Below are positions 1 through 5,752 of a DNA stretch of 12,134 nt, piece after piece. Numbering within the stretch: position 1 is the stretch's first letter; every line of letters begins with the position of its first letter. The notes beneath the pieces were generated by a model, which ran no database searches, was not told where the DNA came from, and saw only the letters and a program-made list of their open reading frames with translations. The translations under genes were made by a program, and so were the position numbers. The stretch covers positions 1-12,134 of the forward strand of contig DAOUMU010000090.1 of NCBI GenBank assembly GCA_034409055.1. The letters run 5' to 3'. This DNA is from DAOUMU01 sp034409055. GTDB taxonomy: Bacteria > Chloroflexota > Anaerolineae > 4572-78 > J111.

Positions 1-8
1 GCCATTCC

Positions 9-106
9 AGACCTGACAGGTTTCACATGCCACTTTTCGGCGTAAATGCATCCCTGATCAGAACGAATCTGGCTCAAAATGACACCTTTGAAAACCTGTC
101 AGGTCT
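9..106. repeat. Inverted repeat with 15-bp arms downstream of enolase
   Basis: Bases 9-23 and 92-106 are perfect reverse complements (15 bp) separated by 68 bases. Each arm is itself almost palindromic (ACCTG-A-CAGGT), so each could also form a small cruciform alone. The element lies just past the 3' end of the minus-strand enolase gene. It has no T-run, so it is not a typical intrinsic terminator. I read it as a REP-like chromosomal repeat that may help end or protect the enolase transcript. The pairing is seen directly; the role is inferred. Confidence 0.6.
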
Positions 107-144
107 TAACTTAACGACATTGACTGACCACCGACCACCGCCCC

Positions 145-1434
145 CTACCTCACACTATAAAACGCACCCATCCCCGGATAAACCGCCGTCTCACCCAACT
201 CCTCCTCAATCCGCAGCAGTTGGTTATATTTGGCCACCCGGTCCGAGCGAGCCGGAGCGCCGGTTTTTATCTGGCCGGCATTCATGGCCACGGCCAGGTC
301 GGCGATGGTCGTATCTTCGGTTTCGCCGGAGCGGTGGGAGATAACAGCCGTCCAGTTGGCTCGCTTGGCCATCTCGATGGCGGCGATGGTTTCACTCAGG
401 GAGCCAATCTGGTTGAGCTTGATCAAGATGCTGTTACCGACCTTCATGTCAATGCCTTTCTTCAGGCGCTCGACGTTGGTCACCAACAAATCATCGCCGA
501 CCAGTTGGACCCTGTCGCCGATGGCCTGGTTGAGGGCCACCCAACCGTCCCAGTCATCTTCGGCCAGGCCATCTTCAATAGAGATGATCGGGTACTGGTT
601 CACCCAACCTTCCCACAACTTGACCATATCCTCACTGGACAGCGTTTTACCCTCAATTCGCAGGTTATACTGGCTGTCTTCATACAACTCCGACGTGGCC
701 GGGTCGAGGGCAATCAATACTTCCTCACCGGCTTTGTAACCCGCTTTGTCAATCGCTTCCAAAATGATCTCCAGGGCCTCGTTGTTACCGTGCTTGAGAG
801 CCGGAGCAAAACCGCCCTCATCGCCGACATTGGTGTTGTAGCCCTTGTCTTTCAGAGCCTTTTTCAAAGCGTGGTAAATCTCCGCGCCCCAACGCAGTCC
901 CTCGCGGAAGCTCTCTGCGCCGACCGGCATGACCATAAACTCCTGAAAATCGGTGGTCTGCCAGCCGGTGTGGGCGCCACCGTTCAAAATGTTCAACATC
1001 GGCACCGGCAACGTACGGGCGCTGACCCCGCCCAGGTAACGATACAGGGGCTGGCCGGTACTCATCGCCGCTGCTTTAGCCACGGCCAGGCTCACCCCCA
1101 GAATGGCGTTGGCCCCCAGGTTGGCCTTGTTGGGCGTGCCGTCCAACTCACGCAACAAAGCATCAATCCCTTCCTGGTCGGTGGCCTCCCAATCAAACAA
1201 CTCATTGACAATGGTGGTGTTCACATTTGCGACCGCCTTTTCGACCCCTTTGCCCAGGTAGCGGTCCTCATCGCCATCACGCAACTCTAGGGCCTCGTGG
1301 ACCCCGGTCGAAGCGCCGGAGGGAACCGCCGCCCGGCCAAAGGCCCCATCTTCCAAAATCGCTTCAACCTCAACGGTCGGATTGCCTCGGGAATCAAGGA
1401 TTTCTCTAGCGACAACAGCTTCTATGGTACTCAT
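145..1434 (-). CDS. eno: Enolase (phosphopyruvate hydratase)
   Basis: Cytoplasmic glycolytic enzyme that interconverts 2-phosphoglycerate and phosphoenolpyruvate, and also a common RNA-degradosome partner in some bacteria. The 429 residues are full family length. Visible landmarks are the N-terminal loop SGASTG (39-44), the His loop GGAH (His155), catalytic Glu206 in GDEGGF, the Mg ligands Asp244, Glu287 (SIEDGL) and Asp314 (GDDLLVTN), catalytic Lys339 in IKLNQIGS, and the substrate loop SHRSGET (366-372) followed by Lys390. The residues after His155 (TGWQTTDFQEF) differ from the usual ADNNVD(I/F)QEF, but the catalytic residues are intact. The ATG is preceded by AGGAGG five bases upstream, which fixes the start. 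It is transcribed alone, away from the acylphosphatase, from a likely promoter at 1503-1531. The stop is TAG. Confidence 0.99.
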   Translation of the reverse strand: MSTIEAVVAREILDSRGNPTVEVEAILEDGAFGRAAVPSGASTGVHEALELRDGDEDRYLGKGVEKAVANVNTTIVNELFDWEATDQEGIDALLRELDGTPNKANLGANAILGVSLAVAKAAAMSTGQPLYRYLGGVSARTLPVPMLNILNGGAHTGWQTTDFQEFMVMPVGAESFREGLRWGAEIYHALKKALKDKGYNTNVGDEGGFAPALKHGNNEALEIILEAIDKAGYKAGEEVLIALDPATSELYEDSQYNLRIEGKTLSSEDMVKLWEGWVNQYPIISIEDGLAEDDWDGWVALNQAIGDRVQLVGDDLLVTNVERLKKGIDMKVGNSILIKLNQIGSLSETIAAIEMAKRANWTAVISHRSGETEDTTIADLAVAMNAGQIKTGAPARSDRVAKYNQLLRIEEELGETAVYPGMGAFYSVR

Positions 1435-1502
1435 CAGTTCCTCCTGAATTGGATGTTTCGTTGATTTGGTCTATCATTTCTCTCTCAAAATAATCACTAC
1501 GG

Positions 1503-1531
1503 AGTATAATTCAGGAAAGGACACAACGCAA
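1503..1531 (-). promoter_or_regulatory. Likely sigma-70-type promoter of eno
   Basis: Read on the minus strand, TTGCGT (1526-1531) and TATACT (1503-1508) are separated by exactly 17 bases. The -10 matches the consensus at 5 of 6 positions and the -35 at 3 of 6. Transcription would begin near 1496, giving a leader of about 62 bases before the enolase ATG. It is the best promoter candidate in the enolase upstream region. Confidence 0.55.
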
Positions 1532-1917
1532 ACCGGGTAGGTTACAGGTTACCCTTTCCCATTCAGCTCGGAACGATTTTGGATGAATCTCCAAACCAGA
1601 TACGATTTGGAGGTTGAGAAAGATCGTTCGGCGGATCGTTTAGAAAAAGAAGTGCGGGTATATGCGACAGCGGCATAATCAAGACCAGTCGCTGGTACTG
1701 ACGACCCAAGCCCGGCTGTGCGACCTTCTTACCGAGGCATGCGTCGCTGGTAATCCTTCGCCCAACTCAGGGCAGACTTGGGATGCGAAGCCCCGGGAAC
1801 AACGGTTTAATCGATCGTCGGAGGGTGACCAAAGCGTATTGTCCGAGACGCCCAAGGGTTGAAACTTTTGGTTTCGCTACAAGCAGGGGTTTCAGATAGA
1901 AACGGAAAAATACCAGA

Positions 1918-1946
1918 TTTACAAGGTAAGCAAATCGGGATATAAT
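1918..1946 (+). promoter_or_regulatory. Strong promoter of the acylphosphatase gene
   Basis: TTTACA (1918-1923) and a perfect TATAAT (1941-1946) are separated by 17 bases, the best sigma-70-type promoter in the window. The start of transcription would fall near 1953, giving a leader of roughly 54 bases before the ATG at 2007. The leader ends in the ribosome-binding site AAAGGAGG (1993-2000). The structured stretch at 1571-1903 lies upstream of this promoter and so would not be in the leader. Confidence 0.75.
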
Positions 1947-2006
1947 TTAGGAGTACGAAACTATCTGCTCAATCTGGGATGCAGACAAGGCTAAAGGAGG
2001 GATAAT

Positions 2007-2303
2007 ATGAGCAGCCAACCTGAAACAAAACACCTGCGTGCCCACCTGTTTATCTCCGGTCGGGTGCAAGGGGTCAATTTTCGCTGGTACACCCAGGACA
2101 AAGCCCAGGAACTGGGGCTGACCGGCTGGGTCCGCAACCTGTGGGACGGCCGGGTCGAAGCCATTTTTGAAGGCGAAGAAAAAGCCGTCCGAGATGCCGT
2201 GGCCTGGTGTCATATCGGCCCCTCTTCGGCCAGGGTGGATAATGTCGAAGTGACCTACGAAGAACCAACCGGCGACTTCAACAGCTTCCGCATTACCTGG
2301 TAA
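2007..2303 (+). CDS. acyP: Acylphosphatase
   Basis: Small cytosolic enzyme that hydrolyses acyl phosphates such as acetyl phosphate and 1,3-bisphosphoglycerate to carboxylate and phosphate. The 98 residues equal the usual single-domain length. The family signature GRVQGVNFRWYT (18-29) carries the catalytic, phosphate-binding Arg26, and GWVRNLWDGRVE (40-51) carries the catalytic Asn44. The C-terminal FxI strand (FRITW) is also typical. The start is set by AGGAGG at 1995-2000, six bases before the ATG. Its substrate 1,3-bisphosphoglycerate and the divergent enolase are both glycolytic, but no functional link is shown. The stop codon is followed directly by the promoter of the metal sensor, so the sensor probably has independent control. 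Confidence 0.95.
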   Translation: MSSQPETKHLRAHLFISGRVQGVNFRWYTQDKAQELGLTGWVRNLWDGRVEAIFEGEEKAVRDAVAWCHIGPSSARVDNVEVTYEEPTGDFNSFRITW

Positions 2304-2305
2304 AT

Positions 2306-2333
2306 TTGACATTTCATTTTTTTAGGGTAACAT
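2306..2333 (+). promoter_or_regulatory. Promoter of the ArsR-type regulator
   Basis: A perfect TTGACA (2306-2311) starts two bases after the acylphosphatase stop codon. TAACAT (2328-2333, 4 of 6 matches to TATAAT) follows at a 16-base spacing. The -10 lies inside the left arm of the palindrome at 2328-2355, so a repressor bound there would block RNA polymerase. The -35 is clear; the exact -10 is less certain. Confidence 0.6.
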
Positions 2334-2355
2334 ATGAGCAATTACTCATATGTTA
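2328..2355. promoter_or_regulatory. SmtB/ArsR-type operator, perfect 11-6-11 palindrome
   Basis: The left arm TAACATATGAG (2328-2338) and right arm CTCATATGTTA (2345-2355) are exact reverse complements around CAATTA. The core ATATGAG-N6-CTCATAT agrees with the known ATATGAnCA-type operators of SmtB, CzrA and CadC regulators. It sits between the -35 and the ATG of the adjacent ArsR-family gene and covers the likely -10 and transcription start. This fits autorepression relieved by metal. Confidence 0.85.
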
Positions 2356-2368
2356 TCGAGAATTAAAA

Positions 2369-2734
2369 ATGGCTAAAGCACAACCCGTCGATCGCTGCGC
2401 CGAAACCATCATCAACGAGAACAAAGTCAAGCAGGCCCAACAGGCTTTGTTAGACGGGCTATCCGCTACCCGCCTGGCGGCTACCTTCAAAGCTTTGGCC
2501 GACCCGACCCGGATCCGCATCGTTTCGGTGTTGGCCCAGACTGAGCTGTGCGTCTGTGATCTGGCAGCCACCCTGGGCATGACTCAAAGCGCCATCTCCC
2601 ACCAGTTGCGTCTCATGCGTGACATGCGGCTGGTGAAAAGTCGCAAGGAAGGCCGCATGGTTTACTATGCCCTGGACGATGAACACATCTATGACTTATA
2701 CCAACGCGGACTTGAGCATATAGAGCATCAATAA
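2369..2734 (+). CDS. ArsR/SmtB-family metal-sensing repressor (CadC/SmtB-like)
   Basis: Cytosolic winged-helix dimer that represses metal-resistance genes and releases DNA on binding metal. With the ATG at 2369 it has 121 residues, typical for SmtB/CadC. The helix-turn-helix is about residues 64-86 (DLAATLG and QSAISHQLRLMR), followed by the wing SRKEGRMVYYAL (91-102). Both known metal sites appear to be present. The alpha-3N type has Cys61 and Cys63 in ELCVCDL plus Cys10 near the N-terminus. The alpha-5 type has Asp104, His106, His117 and His120. This suggests Cd/Pb/Zn sensing, as in CadC; the metal itself is inferred. An in-frame TTG at 2306 would add 21 residues, but it is the -35 box and the operator lies between, so I reject it. 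No strong Shine-Dalgarno sequence precedes 2369 (only GAGAATTAAAA). The next gene is its probable target. Confidence 0.92.
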   Translation: MAKAQPVDRCAETIINENKVKQAQQALLDGLSATRLAATFKALADPTRIRIVSVLAQTELCVCDLAATLGMTQSAISHQLRLMRDMRLVKSRKEGRMVYYALDDEHIYDLYQRGLEHIEHQ

Positions 2735-2864
2735 CCTGTCATCGTCGATCAAATTGGGGAAACCAAGTGCATAGAACCAGAATTGACAATGAAAAAGTAG
2801 TTTCCGGGGAGACAATCCCATAAAGCATCTAGCCATGTAAAACATAGCGCGGTCAAACCGCAGA

Positions 2865-2896
2865 TATGGAGTCCAAAGTGCACTTTGGACTCCATA
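2865..2896. repeat. 32-bp perfect palindrome in the gap between the sensor and ATPase genes
   Basis: Bases 2865-2880 and 2881-2896 are exact reverse complements with no spacer (16-bp half-sites containing AGTCCAAAGTG). A smaller hairpin, GCGGT-CAA-ACCGC (2849-2861), lies just before it. The palindrome falls in the 225-base gap between the ArsR gene and the ATPase gene. It has no T-run, and it is unlike the SmtB-type operator at 2328-2355. It may be a REP-like repeat, an mRNA-processing structure, or a binding site for a different dimeric protein. No separate promoter for the ATPase is clear in this gap. Confidence 0.7.
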
Positions 2897-2959
2897 ATTC
2901 TCGCGGATTGCGCAAATGTGGTGAGGTAACACTGTAAAGCGTAAACCACAGGGAAGACT

Positions 2960-5275
2960 ATGACCAACCAACTCAAACTCCACATCACCGGCATGGACTG
3001 CGCCGATTGCGCCTTGAAACTGGAAAAAAGTGTGGCCAAGCTGGACGGCATACAAAATTGCCGGGTTAATTTTGCCACGGCCAAAATGGAAGTCAGGGGC
3101 CAGCTTGACCAGGCGGCCATTGTGGAACGCATCCAATCCTTAGGCTATGGGGTAACCCAACCCAACGAGCCATACGTCCCTCGCACCTGGCGCCAACAAC
3201 TGAGCGGCTTGGTACGCCAACCCCGCAACACCTTTACCCTCATCGGAGCCTTCTTTATCCTGGTGGCCTTTATTGGGCAATGGCTGACCGGCCATGAAAC
3301 GGTCACTTTTTCCCCGCTTCACCTGCCCCTTGCCTTCATCTTCTTCCTAATCGGTGGACTGTTTGGTCTCTACTTCCCGGCCAAAGCGGGTTGGACCGCC
3401 CTTCGCAACGGGCAAGGATTGGATATGAACGTTTTGATGACCCTGGCCGCCGTCGGTGCCTTTGCCATTGGCGAATACGGTGAGGCGACTACCGTCATTG
3501 TCCTCTTCAGCCTGGGCGAGGCGTTGGAAGGCTATACCATGGAACGAGCCCGGGACAGCATCCGCAGCCTGACCCAACTGGCCCCGGCCGAAGCCACCAT
3601 ATTGCAACCCTGCATCGATTGCCAGGGCTGCCGGAGACGCGAGCTGCCCGATGGTTCCGGCATTTACGAGAGCGGTCCCTGTCCCTGGTGTGGCCTGCAC
3701 GAGCAAAGCGTACCGGTCGAATCCCTGGCCGTAGGGGATCGCATTATCGTCAAGCCGGGCGAGCGCATTCCGATGGACGGTCACATTCTCAGCGGCCACT
3801 CTGCCGTTAATCAGGCCCCCATCACCGGCGAGAGTATGCCGGTGGACAAGAAGTCTGGCTCAGAAGTTTTTGCCGGCACCATCAATGGTGACGGCCTGTT
3901 GGAAATCGAGGTCACCCGTCTGGCCGTCGATAACACCCTTTCCCGGCTCATCTACCTGGTTGAAGAAGCCCAGGCCCAAAAAACACCGACCCAGCGTTTT
4001 GTCGACAAATTTGCCCGTATTTACACCCCCACCGTGGTCATTGGCGCCGTCCTGGTGGCCACTCTCCCGCCGCTTCTATTAGGACAGCCTTTTTTGGACC
4101 CCCAGGAGGGGGTCGGCCACGGCTGGCTCTACCGGGCTTTGACCCTGCTGGTCATCGCCTGTCCCTGCGCTCTGGTTATTGCTACGCCGGTTTCCGTAGT
4201 CAGTGCTATTTCAGCCGCCGCCCGTCGAGGCGTGCTGATTAAAGGGGGGGCCTATCTGGAGGCATTGGGCCGGGTTAAGCTGGTTGCTTTTGACAAAACC
4301 GGCACCCTCACCCAGGGCCAACCCGAACTGGTCAACATCGCTTGTGTGGACAACTGCTGCGCCGAAGCACGCTCGCTCAATCCATTGGCTGCTTGCGACC
4401 ACTGTGACGACATGCTGACTATGGCTGCCGCCGTGGAGCGTTATAGCACCCATCCCCTGGCTCAGGCCATCACCACTGCCGCCGAAACAAAAGCCCTCCC
4501 CCATTTAACGGTCACATCGGTCAAAAATCTGCCGGGGCAAGGCGTGCAGGGCCGGGTTGGCGATCAATTGGTTACCATCGGTAGTCACGCCCTACTTCAT
4601 ACCGACAGACCCGATGCAACCGACTTTTGCCAACGTGTCACCAAAGCTGAAGCCAACGGCCAAACCACCATGCTCGTCCGTAAAAATGACACCCTATGTG
4701 GTTATCTGGCCGTCAGTGACCCACCCCGCCATACCAGCCAACCCACCCTGGCCAGCCTCAAAGAGATTGGCGTCACCCACACCGTTATGCTCACCGGTGA
4801 CAATCCAACTGTAGCCGCCGCGATTGGCCAACAGTTGGGTATCGACGACGTGCGAGCCGAGTTGATGCCGGCAGACAAAGTGACTGCCGTCCGCGATTTG
4901 GTCAATCATTACGGCGACACCGTAGCTATGGTGGGCGACGGGGTCAACGATGCCCCGGCCCTGGCTGCGGCCAGTGTGGGCATTGCTATGGGCGCCGGGG
5001 GAACCGCCCAGGCCCTTGAAACCGCCGATGTGGCCCTGATGGCCGATGACCTGACCCAACTACCCGTAGCTATTCACCTGGGCCGCCGCGCCGCTTACAC
5101 CATCCGCTTTAACATCTGGTTCGCTCTGATGATCAAGACTATCTTCTTAATCACCGCCCTCTTGGGCGTGGCCACCCTCTGGATGGCCGTTTTTGCCGAT
5201 ATGGGCGCTTCCTTGCTGGTCACCCTGAACGGCATGCACCTGCTGAGGATCGGAAACATCAAGCACAAAAAGTAG
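2960..5275 (+). CDS. zntA: Zn2+/Cd2+/Pb2+-exporting P1B-type ATPase (ZntA/CadA-like)
   Basis: Inner-membrane ATP-driven pump that exports soft divalent metals. Domains in order: an N-terminal HMA metal-binding domain with GMDCADC (11-17), paired membrane helices (about 92-145 and 155-190), the actuator loop TGES (289-292), the ion-binding CPC (401-403), the phosphorylated Asp445 in DKTGT, His498 in the nucleotide-domain HP motif, TGDN (612-615), GDGVNDAP (659-666), and two last helices. Lys726 and Asp747 correspond to the residues that mark the Zn/Cd subgroup (IB-2) rather than copper pumps. The 771 residues are slightly long. The extra length comes from a Cys-rich insert at 218-244 (CxxCxxC and CxxC) in the actuator region and another at 462-482 (C, CC, CxxC) before the HP motif. 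The start has a weak AGGGAAG site at 2950-2956. Probable partner of the upstream metal sensor. The stop lies inside the following inverted repeat. Confidence 0.96.
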   Translation: MTNQLKLHITGMDCADCALKLEKSVAKLDGIQNCRVNFATAKMEVRGQLDQAAIVERIQSLGYGVTQPNEPYVPRTWRQQLSGLVRQPRNTFTLIGAFFILVAFIGQWLTGHETVTFSPLHLPLAFIFFLIGGLFGLYFPAKAGWTALRNGQGLDMNVLMTLAAVGAFAIGEYGEATTVIVLFSLGEALEGYTMERARDSIRSLTQLAPAEATILQPCIDCQGCRRRELPDGSGIYESGPCPWCGLHEQSVPVESLAVGDRIIVKPGERIPMDGHILSGHSAVNQAPITGESMPVDKKSGSEVFAGTINGDGLLEIEVTRLAVDNTLSRLIYLVEEAQAQKTPTQRFVDKFARIYTPTVVIGAVLVATLPPLLLGQPFLDPQEGVGHGWLYRALTLLVIACPCALVIATPVSVVSAISAAARRGVLIKGGAYLEALGRVKLVAFDKTGTLTQGQPELVNIACVDNCCAEARSLNPLAACDHCDDMLTMAAAVERYSTHPLAQAITTAAETKALPHLTVTSVKNLPGQGVQGRVGDQLVTIGSHALLHTDRPDATDFCQRVTKAEANGQTTMLVRKNDTLCGYLAVSDPPRHTSQPTLASLKEIGVTHTVMLTGDNPTVAAAIGQQLGIDDVRAELMPADKVTAVRDLVNHYGDTVAMVGDGVNDAPALAAASVGIAMGAGGTAQALETADVALMADDLTQLPVAIHLGRRAAYTIRFNIWFALMIKTIFLITALLGVATLWMAVFADMGASLLVTLNGMHLLRIGNIKHKK

Positions 5276-5329
5276 GGCAAGTTGCTAACTTGTCCGTAGC
5301 ACCGTAAACAAGTTAGCAACTTGTCCTAC
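5272..5329. repeat. 22-bp-arm inverted repeat overlapping the zntA stop codon
   Basis: Bases 5272-5293 and 5308-5329 pair over 22 positions with a single G-A mismatch, which is a G-U pair in RNA on one strand. The loop is 14 bases. Each arm is also nearly self-palindromic (ACAAGTT-AGC-AACTTGT). The TAG stop of the ATPase is within the left arm. As RNA it would form a very stable hairpin at the end of the zntA message, but the bases after it are A-rich, not U-rich, so it is not a standard intrinsic terminator. It probably belongs to a dispersed palindromic repeat family. Confidence 0.75.
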
Positions 5330-5343
5330 CTAAAAAGAAATTT

Positions 5344-5643
5344 ATGAGCCCAACTTTTACCCTGTTTGGTGAAACTCGGGTTCCCAAATTCTTGGCGAAT
5401 TGGATGTATGAACGGATGCTCCCAGGTTTTTTTGGATTCACGGTTGCCCGGACCCGACATATCGATGAGATTGTACAAACGTGTGTTGAAAATGGACTCG
5501 AACAACTGGTCATTTTGGGAGCGGGATATGATTCCAGAGCCTATCGGTTTGAGCAACTTAAAGAACAGGCCAGAGTCTTTGAGGTCGATCATCCGGCAAC
5601 GCAGCAGGTAAAAGTCACTAAACTCAAGGAGATTCTGACATAG
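5344..5643 (+). pseudogene. Truncated SAM-dependent methyltransferase, LCMT/TIGR00027-like (N-terminal third)
   Basis: Only 99 residues remain of a family that is normally about 270-300. The fragment shows the family's N-terminal helix region with ARTRHID (35-41), the SAM-binding motif I ILGAGYDSRAYRF (57-69) and the acidic motif FEVDHPATQ (79-87), which contacts the SAM ribose. It stops at TAG 5641-5643, four bases before the left end of an insertion sequence. The C-terminal substrate-binding half is absent and does not resume on the far side of the element, so the gene is almost certainly dead. It begins 68 bases after the ATPase stop, behind a weak A-rich ribosome-binding site. The original substrate cannot be told; the family includes carboxyl O-methyltransferases and polyketide-type methyltransferases. 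Confidence 0.85.
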
Positions 5644-5693
5644 TCTAGAATTATGTGCTTGACCAAGAACGACCGAGTTGTATTTGGTCAAAA

Positions 5694-5750
5694 GTGCCCT
5701 CTTCAGTACGATTGGTCTGTATCCAATCCACTCGAACTGAAGGAGAGCAC
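5694..5750 (+). promoter_or_regulatory. Hairpin sequestering the transposase ribosome-binding site
   Basis: Bases 5694-5707 pair with 5736-5750, about 14 base pairs with one mismatch (5698/5746) and one bulge near 5742. A smaller hairpin GATTGG/CCAATC (5710-5715 and 5723-5728) sits in the loop. The Shine-Dalgarno AGGAGA (5741-5746) is inside the right arm, only six bases before the ATG at 5753. A transcript entering from outside would fold and mask it. A weak internal promoter candidate (TTGGTC 5684-5689, 17 bases, TACGAT 5707-5712) would start near 5719 and so omit the left arm. The pairing is seen; the control role is inferred by analogy with IS10 and IS50. Confidence 0.6.
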
Positions 5751-5752
5751 CC

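Larger units (their letters stand above)
1435..2006. other. 572-base divergent gap between eno and acylphosphatase, with a structured core
   Basis: The two ends hold the promoters for eno (minus) and the acylphosphatase (plus). The middle, about 1571-1903, contains no convincing gene but many stems. Bases 1571-1580 pair with 1620-1629, and 1586-1595 pair inside this with 1606-1615, forming a two-tier hairpin. Bases 1684-1688 pair with 1692-1696. Bases 1756-1760 plus 1761-1765 pair with 1786-1790 and 1778-1782, a 10-bp stem with a 3-base bulge. Bases 1889-1893 pair with 1899-1903. GTCGCTGGTA occurs twice (1688-1697 and 1743-1752). It could be a non-coding RNA, a decayed mobile element or a repeat. 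It does not match the landmarks I know for tmRNA, RNase P, SRP or 6S RNA. Confidence 0.45.

Noticed and set aside
220..1290. Long plus-strand open frame opposite enolase
   Set aside because: It is the antisense shadow of eno, whose product is certain and full length.
1675..1735. GTGCGACC as the 5' end of a group II intron
   Set aside because: No domain V sequence or reverse transcriptase follows, and the next gene begins within 300 bases.
1662..1862. 66-residue open frame in the eno-acyP gap
   Set aside because: No Shine-Dalgarno sequence, no recognisable motif, and composition that follows the stems of the structured stretch; not supported as a gene.
1861..1903. GTTGAAAC/GTTTC motifs resembling CRISPR repeat ends
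   Set aside because: No regular repeat-spacer array; they are better explained as two small hairpins (GAAAC/GTTTC pairs).
2306..2368. TTG start giving 21 extra residues on the ArsR-type regulator
   Set aside because: The TTG is part of the -35 box, and the extra codons run through the operator; the ATG at 2369 gives the usual family length.
2783..2811. TTGACA before zntA as a separate promoter
   Set aside because: No -10-like hexamer at a 16-18 base spacing.
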